Shown piece after piece: positions 26,836 to 35,886 of a stretch of 64,000 nucleotides of DNA. Within the stretch, counting starts at the first letter, position 1, and every line of letters starts with the position of its first letter. The notes under the pieces are model-generated. The model searched no databases, was not told the DNA's origin, and saw only the letters and a program-made list of their open reading frames with translations. The DNA is taken from NCBI GenBank assembly GCA_017616655.1, contig JAFZXU010000060.1, positions 26,472 through 90,471 of the forward strand. The letters run 5' to 3'. The stretch is from Bacteroidales bacterium. Lineage in GTDB: Bacteria; Bacteroidota; Bacteroidia; Bacteroidales; UBA932. A program made the position numbers and the translations under genes.

Positions 26836-27722
26836 TTGAAGAAGAGTTGAAGGACTCGGGTATAGTAGTCGCTCCAGTTGGGCCAGTCGTGCCCTCCCGG
26901 GGTGGTGAGCCACATATGTTCATACCCCTTTTTCTTGAGATGCCGATGGAGGGACACCGCCCCGACGCAGAAGTAATCGCCCCTTCCCGTCATCAGGTAG
27001 TAGCCCTTCGGGGGCTGCATAAGGAACTGTGCGTCAAGCTTCTGCTCGAATCCGCGATAGAATGTCCGGTATCTGGAGTTCCGCCCCTTGACCGGCATGT
27101 AGGTGGAGAAGGAGGCTACATAGCCGTAGTTGTCCGGCTCGTTGGCTGCGAGGGTGATGCTCTGACGCCCGCCTATCGACATTCCCGCAATGGCGCGGTG
27201 CTCCCTGTCGGGAATGGTCCTGTAGTGGCTGTCCACCCATGAGACGATGTCTTCGGTGAAGTGCCACTCCGCGATTCCGTCCACCTCGAAAATGGACTCC
27301 AGCGCCCCTTTGGGCCGGGAATCGGCAAAATCGGCGTCATTGTCATACTGGTTCATGTTGGGCATCACCACTATCGCGGGCACCGCCAGGCCGCTGCGGA
27401 AGAGGCTGTCGGTAATCTGGAGCATACGCCCCTTGCGGATCCAGGATGTCTCATGGCCTCGCGCCCCGTGAAGCAGGTAAACCACAGGGTAACGCCCTTC
27501 GCCGTTGTCGTATCCTTCAGGCAGATAAACAATCATCCTGCGGTGGGTGGGGCCGGGAACGGAGCAGGGATAGACCACCTCCTCGACCCTGCCGAGCGGC
27601 TCGTAGCCTTCTGAAACGGGGGCGGGGGCGACGTGCGATGCCACCCTGCGCGGCCCGAAGACCCCGCAGGAGGCGGCGGAAAGCATCGCCGCCAGAAGGA
27701 ATAATATGCTCAGTTTCCTCAT
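26832..27722 (-). CDS. esterase (CE1/esterase D-like) lipoprotein
   Basis: 296 residues from ATG 27722; lipobox LSAASC. Alpha/beta-hydrolase motifs: YLPEGYDNGEGRYPVVYLLH, oxyanion-side HGARGHETSW, nucleophile Ser in IAGMSIGGRQS, and the late His in TTPGGHDWPNW. These are the marks of CE1 enzymes that remove feruloyl or acetyl groups from plant glycans, though other esters are possible. A TAACTTTG box (27732-27739, minus strand) sits 9 bp before the ATG and favours this start over an ATG four codons upstream. First gene of the three-gene minus-strand operon. Confidence 0.87.
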   Translation of the reverse strand: MRKLSILFLLAAMLSAASCGVFGPRRVASHVAPAPVSEGYEPLGRVEEVVYPCSVPGPTHRRMIVYLPEGYDNGEGRYPVVYLLHGARGHETSWIRKGRMLQITDSLFRSGLAVPAIVVMPNMNQYDNDADFADSRPKGALESIFEVDGIAEWHFTEDIVSWVDSHYRTIPDREHRAIAGMSIGGRQSITLAANEPDNYGYVASFSTYMPVKGRNSRYRTFYRGFEQKLDAQFLMQPPKGYYLMTGRGDYFCVGAVSLHRHLKKKGYEHMWLTTPGGHDWPNWSDYYTRVLQLFFK

Positions 27723-27768
27723 TTGTAAGTGCAAAGTTAACTCTTTTGAAAAAAAAGGTTACCTTTGT

Positions 27769-27948
27769 GCCCGGTTTCGGTGCCGGAGGCCCTTGCCGGG
27801 CCAAGGGTGAAAAGGGAATCAGGTGTGAATCCTGAGCAGACACCGCTGCTGTATGTTCCGAGAAACGCTTCGACATTCATAAGCCACTGCGCGTAGCGCG
27901 GGAAGGCGTCGGAGCAGGAACGAGCCAGAAGACCTGCCGCAACCGGAT
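27769..27948 (+). promoter_or_regulatory. cobalamin (AdoCbl-type) riboswitch
   Basis: Core elements appear in order: AAAAGGGAATCAGGTGTGAA, CCTGAGCAGACACCGC, CTGTA, CCACTGCGC, GCGGGAAGGCG, and the B12 box GCCAGAAGACCTGCC (27924-27938). The outer CCGGTT (27771-27776) pairs with AACCGG (27941-27946) to close P1. A TACCTTTG box (27760-27767) precedes it. Downstream AAGCTTT/AAAGCTT repeats before the receptor ATG may form the expression platform. It should switch off the receptor operon when B12 is plentiful. Confidence 0.93.
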
Positions 27949-27987
27949 GTTTTTGAAGCTTTCGGGTAATAAAAGCTTTATTGAACG

Positions 27988-30147
27988 ATGTTATTCAGGC
28001 GCCTATTGTCGATAATCCTTGCGCTGGCCTCCTGTTGCGTATGTGCGCGCGGGCAGGATACGCTCGGCGTGTGGGGTATGCTCAAGGATACCGTCACCCT
28101 CGAAAGCGCATCAGTCACTGCCAAGAGCAAGGAGCAGCGCCTCCGCGAAGGTGCCTACGCAGTGAGTGCGGTGGGCATCAAGGCGCAGGCTGCAACTCTT
28201 CAGTCCCTTACCCAGGCCATCGACCGCACCTCCGGCATCCGCATCCGCGAGGAGGGGGGAGTGGGCTCCGATTTCGACCTCTCGATCAACGGAATGTCGG
28301 GCAATTCGGTGCGCTATTTCCTCGACGGAATGCCGCTCGACGCCAAGGGCAGCGGCATGACCCTCTCAAACCTGCCTGTCAACATCATCGAGAGCGTAGA
28401 GATATACAAAGGCGTCATTCCGGCAAGTTTCGGCAGCGACGCCCTCGGCGGAGCCATCAACATAATCACCAACCGCCAGAGCCGCAACTATATCGACTTC
28501 TCTTGCGGCGCGGGCTCCTTCCATACTTATAAGGCCGACTTCAGCGCCCGCTACGGTAGCAGGAAGACTGGCATCGTCTTCAAGCCCGTCATCAGCGCAA
28601 ACTACTCCAAGAATGATTATCTGATGCGAGGCGTAAAGGTCCGCAACGAAGACCATACCGCCTTCGTAATCAAGGATCTGCCCCGTTTCCACGACGACTA
28701 TCTCTCCCTCTTCGCCCAGATGGAGGCCGGAGTCGAGAACCGCTCGTGGGCGGATGCCTTTTTCCTCTCGGCGTCGGTTTCGAAGATCGACAAGGAGCTG
28801 CAGACCGGCGCCAACCAGGCGAATGTCATCGGAATGGCGGAGCGCCACACCCGGTCGCTCAACCTGTCGGCACGCTATGACAAGGCCGGTTTCCTGACGG
28901 AAGGCCTGAATGCCCATTTCTCCGCTTCGCATACCTGGGACAACTCCCAAACGATAGACACCACCTACCGCCGCTACTACTGGGACGGCACCTATATCAA
29001 CGGCTCCTACAGCGAGATACGCCACCGCGGCAAGACCCTGCGCCTCTATGAGAGGCCTCTTACCGTGCTCCGAGGCAATCTCGACTACCGCCTTGCAGAA
29101 GGTCACAACCTCGGCCTGAACTACCAGCTGAACCGTATGGGAAACAGGCAGGAGGACCTTTGGGACGAGGATTTCGGAAAGACCGACGATGTGCTAGCAA
29201 AACATATAATCGCACTTTCCTACGAGCAGTCGCTTATGGAAGGAAAGCTCGACAACGCCTTCTTCGTCAAGGATTACATCAACCATCTGAAGGTGGGGCA
29301 GAACGAATTGCCTTCCACCACAGGTGCCTCTGAGGTTAAGGACTCCGATACGAAGAACTATCTCGGCTACGGTATGGGTTCCCGCTACATCTTTTCCGAA
29401 CCGCTGGCCGTCAAGGGCTCCTATGAACACAGCGTTCGGCTTCCCATCTCCCGCGAGGTGCTTGGAAACGGCTCCACCGTCTATCCCAACGTGGCGCTGC
29501 AGCCCGAGATAAGCGACAATTTCAACCTGGGATTCTTCGGCACCGTCGATTTGGGCGGAGGGCATCTGCTCTCCTATGAGACCAACGGCTTTATGCGCCT
29601 GGTTGACAATTATATACAGGCTACGGTGATGGAGACTGAAGGTATGATGCAGTATGTGAATGTGGCTGCCGTCCACATCAAGGGAGTAGACGGCGAGGTG
29701 CGTTATGACTGGGCCGGAAAGCTCCACCTGGCGATGAACGCCAGTTACGACGACAGCCGCGACATGCGCGAATTCACCCAGGCGGGCCAGCCCTCCATTA
29801 CCTATAAGAACCGCACTCCAAACCGCCCCTGGACCTACTGCAACGCGGAGGCTGCATATACCTTCCGTAACGTGGGGCTGAAGGGGAGCAGGCTGCGCCT
29901 CTCCTGTGATTACCAGTGGGTTCACTGGTTCTACCTTACCTGGGCGGCTTACGGTTCGGCCAGCAGCAAATCGAAGGTGCCTACCCAGCACATCACCAAT
30001 GCGTCGATTCTCTACGCCTGGGCGCAGAACCGCTACAATGTCTCCCTCGAGTGCACCAACCTCTTCAACGTTCTGGCGTACGACAACTATATGCTCCAGA
30101 AGCCGGGAAGGGGTTTTTACCTGAAATTCAGAATGTTCTTACAATAA
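27988..30147 (+). CDS. btuB: TonB-dependent outer-membrane corrinoid receptor (BtuB-like)
   Basis: 719 residues with signal peptide (LLSIILALASCCVCARG). Plug domain: LQSLTQAIDRTSGIRIREEG, FLDGMPLDAKGSGMTLSNLP, VEIYKGVIPASFGSDALGGA. The remainder is an outer-membrane barrel ending in an aromatic (FYLKFRMFLQ). It lacks the STN and carboxypeptidase-like domains of SusC. Control by the cobalamin riboswitch 40 bp upstream and the B12 genes downstream identify the substrate as a corrinoid. The lipoprotein 12 bp downstream is its likely surface partner. Confidence 0.9.
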   Translation: MLFRRLLSIILALASCCVCARGQDTLGVWGMLKDTVTLESASVTAKSKEQRLREGAYAVSAVGIKAQAATLQSLTQAIDRTSGIRIREEGGVGSDFDLSINGMSGNSVRYFLDGMPLDAKGSGMTLSNLPVNIIESVEIYKGVIPASFGSDALGGAINIITNRQSRNYIDFSCGAGSFHTYKADFSARYGSRKTGIVFKPVISANYSKNDYLMRGVKVRNEDHTAFVIKDLPRFHDDYLSLFAQMEAGVENRSWADAFFLSASVSKIDKELQTGANQANVIGMAERHTRSLNLSARYDKAGFLTEGLNAHFSASHTWDNSQTIDTTYRRYYWDGTYINGSYSEIRHRGKTLRLYERPLTVLRGNLDYRLAEGHNLGLNYQLNRMGNRQEDLWDEDFGKTDDVLAKHIIALSYEQSLMEGKLDNAFFVKDYINHLKVGQNELPSTTGASEVKDSDTKNYLGYGMGSRYIFSEPLAVKGSYEHSVRLPISREVLGNGSTVYPNVALQPEISDNFNLGFFGTVDLGGGHLLSYETNGFMRLVDNYIQATVMETEGMMQYVNVAAVHIKGVDGEVRYDWAGKLHLAMNASYDDSRDMREFTQAGQPSITYKNRTPNRPWTYCNAEAAYTFRNVGLKGSRLRLSCDYQWVHWFYLTWAAYGSASSKSKVPTQHITNASILYAWAQNRYNVSLECTNLFNVLAYDNYMLQKPGRGFYLKFRMFLQ

Positions 30148-30159
30148 AAAAACGAAGAA

Positions 30160-31473
30160 ATGGAAACGATCAGAAAAATCCTTATGATGATGGCGGTTGT
30201 CGCCGTCGCAATGTTTTCGATGGCCGCAAGCTGCGAAAAGCAGCCCGAGCCCGAACCGGAACCCGAGGTCAAGGAGTATAACTTCGACCTTTATGTATGC
30301 GCCGTCAAGCACGGCGGAATGTCGAAGAACAAGAACGGCACATACGTGCGCAGCGTTCCCGCCCTCACGGCTGACCAGCCCCGCGTGGAGTTCACCGGAA
30401 AGGGTATCGACATTACCGAGGACTATACCCTCGAGAGCATCACCCGCGGCAAGTATTACTATCAGGTTCCCCAGAAGGCTACCGGCGGCTTCGTGAAGTT
30501 CCATATCGAAAGGAACGCTTCAGGCGAAGAGACAATAGTGGAGGATGCCGAGGTGCCTTTCAAGACAAATGTTTTTGACGCCCGCAAGTACACCCACGCC
30601 TGGATCGACGACGGCGCTACTCTCGTGCTCATCGGAACAGATGCCAAGCATACCAGTGTTTTCTGGACCAAACTCGCAGAGTCGAACCTGGCAGTCCAGA
30701 GCGAAGGTACTTTCAACTTCACCCTGCCCGAGAATTACGGTTCTTTCTCCACCGCAGGCCTGCTCACCTATCGCAAGAGCGACAATAAGCTCTTCTACTT
30801 CTATATGGATAAAGTGAAGTCCGGTATTACCGATGCCGCCACTTCAGTGACCCATATCACCGTAATCGACCCCGCTACGATGAATGTGGAATCCAATACC
30901 ACGGTTCCTGGCGAGATTATGGAAGAGACCGCCGGCAGCGCATACGGCGAGCTTATGCAGAGCATGATCGTGTACGACGAGGCTGACAATATGTATGTGG
31001 CCGGTCTTCGCACTATCGACGGCAAGGAGATGGGTATCCTGCGCCGCATCAAGGCCGGTTCCAAGACCTTCGACACCACCTGGAACGGCTTCCCCAATCC
31101 CGAAGGCAAACTCCTCACCATCCAGTATCTCGGCGAAGGCAAGGCGCTCTGCTACTCCCGCGACGAGGCTCTCGGCACCAAGATCGACAGCAAGAGCCAT
31201 TTCTACTCCATCATCAATCTTTCCGACTGTTCCCGCCAGAGGGTGAAGTACAACGGACAGGATCTGCAGTACTGCGGCGGCCGTTTCTCGCAGCGCAGCG
31301 CAGTTGTAGGCGGCAAGGCCTATATCGGTGTCGGCGGCGAGACCGAAGGCCTCGAGGAGGCAACCTATCCGACCATCTACATCTACGATTGCAAGACCGG
31401 TGCTGTCGAGAAGGGCGTCGAGCTCTCTAAGGGCTTCTGCTTCGACATCATCCGTGCTATGGAAGCAAAATAA
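30160..31473 (+). CDS. BtuG-like (DUF4374-type) beta-propeller surface lipoprotein
   Basis: 437 residues. Lipoprotein signal (MAASCEKQPEPEPEPE) with an acidic Pro/Glu tether. Repeating blade-like strands occur (THAWIDDGATLVLIG, FSTAGLLTYRKSDNKLFYFY, AVVGGKAYIGVGGE). This fits the DUF4374/propeller lipoproteins paired with TonB receptors in Bacteroides; BtuG plays that role for B12 capture. Being in the riboswitch-controlled unit immediately after the receptor supports a corrinoid-binding role; direct homology to BtuG itself is not certain. Confidence 0.72.
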   Translation: METIRKILMMMAVVAVAMFSMAASCEKQPEPEPEPEVKEYNFDLYVCAVKHGGMSKNKNGTYVRSVPALTADQPRVEFTGKGIDITEDYTLESITRGKYYYQVPQKATGGFVKFHIERNASGEETIVEDAEVPFKTNVFDARKYTHAWIDDGATLVLIGTDAKHTSVFWTKLAESNLAVQSEGTFNFTLPENYGSFSTAGLLTYRKSDNKLFYFYMDKVKSGITDAATSVTHITVIDPATMNVESNTTVPGEIMEETAGSAYGELMQSMIVYDEADNMYVAGLRTIDGKEMGILRRIKAGSKTFDTTWNGFPNPEGKLLTIQYLGEGKALCYSRDEALGTKIDSKSHFYSIINLSDCSRQRVKYNGQDLQYCGGRFSQRSAVVGGKAYIGVGGETEGLEEATYPTIYIYDCKTGAVEKGVELSKGFCFDIIRAMEAK

Positions 31474-31491
31474 TCAACCTTTGTTCCGCGC

Positions 31492-31568
31492 TGTCCCTGC
31501 TGAAAAGGCCCTCCCACTTCGTGGGCCCCTCCCCGTCTGCCGGGGACGCAGACTTTTCAGCAGGGACA
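31492..31568. repeat. 77-bp palindromic element with predicted three-way junction
   Basis: Perfect 16-bp terminal inverted repeats (TGTCCCTGCTGAAAAG at 31492-31507 and its complement at 31553-31568) enclose two small hairpins, CCCAC-TTC-GTGGG (31513-31525) and CCCCG/CGGGG (31531-31545). It lies in the 146-bp gap between the BtuG-like gene and cbiA, just before a TATCTTTG box (31596-31603). It could terminate transcription or be a small palindromic mobile element; no T run follows it. Confidence 0.75.
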
Positions 31569-31619
31569 CCGACTCCACAAGGTGATTATTTTGGCTATCT
31601 TTGTCGATAGTAGTCAGCT

Positions 31620-32906
31620 ATGATTCCACAGTTATTGATAGGCGCATTGAGTTCCGGAAGCGGAAAGACCACCGTAACGATGGGGCTGTTGAGGGCCCTG
31701 CGGCGGCGGGGGCTCAATGTGCAGCCTTTCAAATGCGGTCCTGATTACATAGACACCCAGTTTCACGCCATCGCCTCCGGGAGCGGGTCCGTCAATCTCG
31801 ACACCTGGCTCTCATCCGAATCACACCTGCTCGACCTCTACGCCCGATACGGCGTGGAGGCCGACGCCTGTGTGGCGGAAGGAGTGATGGGCCTTTTCGA
31901 CGGCTACGACCGCATGAAGGGGAGCAGCGCGGAGATTGCCCGGCTCCTGGGCATTCCGGTCGTTCTGGTTGTAAACGGCAAGTCGATGGCCTACACTGTG
32001 GCCGCGCAGCTTGCCGGAGTGCGGGATTTCGCTCCGGGAGTGCGGATTGCCGGAGTCATCTTCAACCGCGTCTCCTGCGGCAGGCACGCCGGATTCATGC
32101 GCCAGGCCTGCGAGGATGTGGGCCTGCCGTGCTTCGGAACCATACCGCAGATTGAGGGGCTGGAGATTCCCTCGCGCCATCTCGGACTGACCCTCTCCGC
32201 GAAGGCGGAGATGGATGCCCTCTGCGACAGGGCAGCTGATGCTGTTGAGGCCAATATCGATATCGACGCCCTTCTGAAGTCGGTTTCGATGCCGTTCAAA
32301 GTTCCTTCGGCCGGGACTGAGCCCACTTCATCCGGCTCCGGTTTGAGGATTGCCGTTGCCCGCGACGAGGCCTTCAACTTTATCTATCGTGAAAATCTGG
32401 CTCAGCTCAAGAGGCTCGGAAAGGTAAGCTTTTTCAGCCCTTTGGCAGGGGAGCCGCTGCCTCCTGCGGACCTGCTTTATCTGCCCGGAGGCTACCCTGA
32501 GCTCTTTGCGGAGCAGCTCTCGCAGCAGCGCGTCACTATGGCGCAGATCCGCGATTTTGCGGAATCGGGCGGCCGCATCCTTGCCGAGTGCGGAGGAATG
32601 ATTTATCTTTGCAAAGGAATAGAGGAATACCCGCTTTGCGGGGTGCTGCCGATGACTGCGACAATGGAGGGGGCTCGGCTCCATCTGGGCTACCGCCGCG
32701 TGGCGATGCCCTCCGGAACTCAGTGGCGCGGCCACGAATTCCACTATTCCAAGCTGACGGGGGAGAATGCGCTTCCCTCTGTGGCACAGCAGTTTAATGC
32801 GCAGGGGGAGGAGGTGTCCACGGCCCTCTTCCGCTACAAGAACACAATAGCCGGCTACACCCATCTCTATTGGGGCGAGGCCGACATTTTGAAACTATGG
32901 GAATGA
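31620..32906 (+). CDS. cbiA: cobyrinate a,c-diamide synthase
   Basis: 428 residues, normal for CbiA/CobB. N-terminal ATPase P-loop (GALSSGSGKTTVTMGLLRAL) and PFKCGPDYIDTQFH; C-terminal class I glutaminase-like domain with its Cys in ILAECGGMIYL and the late GHEFHYS His. It amidates the a and c side chains of cobyrinate using glutamine and ATP. The next gene overlaps by ATGA, indicating coupling with the btuFCD genes. Confidence 0.96.
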   Translation: MIPQLLIGALSSGSGKTTVTMGLLRALRRRGLNVQPFKCGPDYIDTQFHAIASGSGSVNLDTWLSSESHLLDLYARYGVEADACVAEGVMGLFDGYDRMKGSSAEIARLLGIPVVLVVNGKSMAYTVAAQLAGVRDFAPGVRIAGVIFNRVSCGRHAGFMRQACEDVGLPCFGTIPQIEGLEIPSRHLGLTLSAKAEMDALCDRAADAVEANIDIDALLKSVSMPFKVPSAGTEPTSSGSGLRIAVARDEAFNFIYRENLAQLKRLGKVSFFSPLAGEPLPPADLLYLPGGYPELFAEQLSQQRVTMAQIRDFAESGGRILAECGGMIYLCKGIEEYPLCGVLPMTATMEGARLHLGYRRVAMPSGTQWRGHEFHYSKLTGENALPSVAQQFNAQGEEVSTALFRYKNTIAGYTHLYWGEADILKLWE

Positions 32907-34066
32907 AAAGAGTCTTTTTTGCGGCCCTTGCGGCCCTCCTTCTCGTAATCTGCCCCTCCTGTAAACAGGGCGCCGGGCAAAAGCAGTCAGCTGCCGATAC
33001 CAAGACTACCAGGTCCGGCTGGGCCGGAATCGGCGAAGTCAAGGTCGAGTATGCAACCGGCTTCAGCGTGAAATATACAGACTATGGCGTTTTTGTGGAT
33101 ATCTGCGATCCCGAGAGGGAACAGAGCCAGGTTTTCCATTATATGCTGATTCCCAACGAAACCGAGGCTGAGAAGGTTCCGGAGGGGTATGAGATAATCG
33201 AGGTGCCCGTCGAGAGCGTCATCTGCATGACCTCCCTGCAGCTCTCCAATTTCATCAAGCTGGACGAACTGGACCCCGTGGTCGGCATCACCAGCACCCG
33301 CCACCTCTTCAATCCGGATATGAAAGAGCGGCTTGCCGACGGCCGCACCAAAAAGATCGGCATCGAGGGCAACTTCGACAGCGAGGTGATTCTCGGCATC
33401 AATCCCGACCTTATCCTCATCTCGCCCTTCAAGCGCGGCGGGTACGAGGCCCTCAAGAATGTCGATATCCCGCTCATCCCCCATCTCGGCTATAAGGAGA
33501 TGACCCCGCTCGGGCAGGCTGAATGGATCAAGTTCGTCGGTCTGCTTATCGGTGAAGAGGATAAGGCGAACAGGATATTCGACTCTATAGCAATCCGTTA
33601 CAACGAGCTCAAGGCGCTCACCGAGAAAGTCTCCGAGCGGCCCGTCGTGCTCAGCGGAGAGCTTCACGGCGGCAACTGGTACGTAAGCGGAGGACGCGGT
33701 TTCCTGGCACAGATCTTCCGCGATGCGGGCGGCGAGTACTTCCTGCCCGACGACGAGACCACCGGCGGCAAGAACCTCGATTTCGAGACCGTTTACAGCC
33801 GCAGCGACGAGGTGAAATACTGGCGCATAGTCAACAGCTATGACGGAACCTTCTCCTATGATGCGCTCAAGGCGGAGGATGCCCGCTACGCCGACCTCTA
33901 CGCCTTCAAGAACAAAGGTGTGATCTACTGCAACATGCGCGAGAAGCCCTTCTACGAGAGCATGCCGGTGATGCCCGAAGTGGTGCTCGCCGACCTGATA
34001 CACATCTTGCATCCCGAGCTGCTTCCCGCTGATTATCAGCCTGTCTTCTACGAACTGCTGCAATGA
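32903..34066 (+). CDS. btuF: corrinoid ABC-transporter substrate-binding lipoprotein (BtuF-like)
   Basis: 387 residues from the ATGA overlap at 32903; an in-frame ATG at 32897 is an alternative. Lipobox: LLLVICPSC. The type III periplasmic binding fold is seen in ESVICMTSLQLSNFIKLDEL, VVGITSTRHLFNPDMKERL, VILGINPDLILISPFK and LIPHLGYKEMTPLGQAEWIK. It carries corrinoid from the outer-membrane receptor to BtuCD. The family also binds ferric siderophores; the B12 gene context decides the assignment. It overlaps the permease gene by 4 bp. Confidence 0.88.
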   Translation: MKRVFFAALAALLLVICPSCKQGAGQKQSAADTKTTRSGWAGIGEVKVEYATGFSVKYTDYGVFVDICDPEREQSQVFHYMLIPNETEAEKVPEGYEIIEVPVESVICMTSLQLSNFIKLDELDPVVGITSTRHLFNPDMKERLADGRTKKIGIEGNFDSEVILGINPDLILISPFKRGGYEALKNVDIPLIPHLGYKEMTPLGQAEWIKFVGLLIGEEDKANRIFDSIAIRYNELKALTEKVSERPVVLSGELHGGNWYVSGGRGFLAQIFRDAGGEYFLPDDETTGGKNLDFETVYSRSDEVKYWRIVNSYDGTFSYDALKAEDARYADLYAFKNKGVIYCNMREKPFYESMPVMPEVVLADLIHILHPELLPADYQPVFYELLQ

Positions 34067-35100
34067 GACGCTCCGTCCTCACCGGGATGGTGCTGCTGGT
34101 CCTCTCCATCCTCGTCTTCTTTTTCCTGAACCTGCTGCTGGGCTCCGTTTCGATTCCGGCCGCATCGGTGTGGGATATCCTCTTCGGAGGAGACGGGGAG
34201 AATCAGATATGGCGTAACATAGTGATGAAATCCCGTCTGCCCCAGGCTGTTACAGCCCTTGTGGCGGGCGCGGGACTCTCGGTCGCCGGCCTTCAGATGC
34301 AGACCGTCTTCCGCAACCCGCTGGCGGGCCCTTCGGTGCTGGGCGTCAGCTCCGGAGCCAGCCTCGGCGTGGCCTTCGTGGTGCTGCTTTCCGGCCGCCT
34401 CGGAGGCGTTGCCCTGAGCCGCCTCGGCTATATGGGCGAAATCGCTATGACGGTCTCCGCAATAATAGGCGCGATGGCGGTAATGGCGCTGATAGTCTAT
34501 GTGGCGCAGAAGGTACGCGGCAACGTCACCCTGCTGATTATCGGCGTGATGATAGGTTATGTGGCGACGGCTATAATCGGAGTGCTGAAGTTCTTCAGCG
34601 CCGAGGAGGACGTCCGCGCCTACGTGGTCTGGGGCCTCGGCAGTTTCGCCCGCGTTTCGGGCGGCCAGGTGGCCACTTTCGCCGTCATTATGGCTGTGCT
34701 TCTGCCCCTTTCGATGCTGCTGGTCAAGACTTTGAACCTCCTGCTGCTGGGCGACGGATACGCCCGCAACCTGGGCCTTGACGTGAGCCGCGCACGGCTT
34801 GCGGTCATCTCCTGCGCCGGCATTCTGGTGGCGATAGTTACGGCATACTGCGGCCCGATTACCTTCCTGGGACTCGCGGTGCCGCATCTCTGCAGGGCCA
34901 TATTCCGCACATCCGACCACCGCGTGCTGATGCCGGCTTCCCTGCTTGCAGGCGCCTCGCTGGCCCTGCTGTGCAATCTCATAGCGCGTCTGCCGGGTTT
35001 CGAAGGGGCCCTGCCCGTCAATTCCGTCACCGCCCTGATAGGCGCTCCGGTGGTGGCGGTGGTACTCTTCAGGCGCAGAAAGGAGGAGACGGCGGAATGA
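34063..35100 (+). CDS. btuC: FecCD/BtuC-family ABC permease
   Basis: 345 residues, highly hydrophobic throughout. Family signatures: RLPQAVTALVAGAGLSVAGL, PLAGPSVLGVSSGASLGVAF, ISCAGILVAIVTAYCGPITF and GLAVPHLCRAIF. It forms the inner-membrane channel for corrinoid import with BtuD and BtuF. ATGA overlaps occur with both neighbours, consistent with one co-translated transporter unit. Confidence 0.93.
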   Translation: MRRSVLTGMVLLVLSILVFFFLNLLLGSVSIPAASVWDILFGGDGENQIWRNIVMKSRLPQAVTALVAGAGLSVAGLQMQTVFRNPLAGPSVLGVSSGASLGVAFVVLLSGRLGGVALSRLGYMGEIAMTVSAIIGAMAVMALIVYVAQKVRGNVTLLIIGVMIGYVATAIIGVLKFFSAEEDVRAYVVWGLGSFARVSGGQVATFAVIMAVLLPLSMLLVKTLNLLLLGDGYARNLGLDVSRARLAVISCAGILVAIVTAYCGPITFLGLAVPHLCRAIFRTSDHRVLMPASLLAGASLALLCNLIARLPGFEGALPVNSVTALIGAPVVAVVLFRRRKEETAE

Positions 35101-35882
35101 GTTGCATCGAGACCATACGCGTTGAGAACCTGGCCATCGGCTATACCGGTAAAAACGTTTATAAACGGGTAGCAACGGGTATTTCGGACACTATCCGCAG
35201 CGGCGAGCTGACCTGCCTGCTGGGTCCCAACGGAGCCGGAAAATCCACCCTCCTGCGTACCCTGTCGGCATTCCTGCCTCCCCTGGAGGGCAAGATTTCG
35301 ATTCTCGGAAAACCCCTTGAAGAGTACAGCGAGAAGCAGCTGGCCAGGATAATCGGAGTGGTGCTGACCGAACGCAGCTCCATCCAGAACATGACGGTTG
35401 ACGAGCTTGTCGGGATGGGCCGCAGCCCCTATACCGGATTCTGGGGCCGCCTCTCTGCAGAGGACCGCGCTCAGGTGGATGCCGCCGTCGAGATGGTGGG
35501 AATCGCCCCGCTGCGCTCCAGAATGGTCCAGACGCTGAGCGACGGCGAGCGCCAGAAGGTGATGATAGCCAAGGCTCTGGCCCAGGAGACGCCAATCATC
35601 TTCCTGGATGAACCCACGGCTTTCCTCGACTATCCCAGCAAGGTGGAGATACTCCATCTGCTTTACCGTCTCGCACACGAAGAGGGCAAGACGGTATTCC
35701 TCTCCACCCACGATCTCGAACTCGCCCTGCAGGTCGCCGACCGCATCTGGCTGATGGCCGAAGGGGGAGAACTCCATACCGGAACTCCCGAAGAACTGAC
35801 CCGGGACGGCTCGCTGGAGCGTTTCATCAACCTCCCCGACAGCGAAAAACGGGTCAGGATACATTTTGATCTCAACAAATAG
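35097..35882 (+). CDS. btuD: ABC-transporter ATPase (BtuD-like)
   Basis: 261 residues from the ATG overlapping the btuC stop. Walker A LGPNGAGKSTLLRTLS, Q-loop region GVVLTERSSIQNMTVDELV, ABC signature TLSDGERQKVMIAKALAQ, Walker B IIFLDEPTAFLDYPSK and the H-switch VFLSTHDLELALQVADR are all intact. It powers uptake through BtuC. The exported CbiK gene begins 4 bp after its stop. Confidence 0.94.
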   Translation: MSCIETIRVENLAIGYTGKNVYKRVATGISDTIRSGELTCLLGPNGAGKSTLLRTLSAFLPPLEGKISILGKPLEEYSEKQLARIIGVVLTERSSIQNMTVDELVGMGRSPYTGFWGRLSAEDRAQVDAAVEMVGIAPLRSRMVQTLSDGERQKVMIAKALAQETPIIFLDEPTAFLDYPSKVEILHLLYRLAHEEGKTVFLSTHDLELALQVADRIWLMAEGGELHTGTPEELTRDGSLERFINLPDSEKRVRIHFDLNK

Positions 35883-35886
35883 CGTA

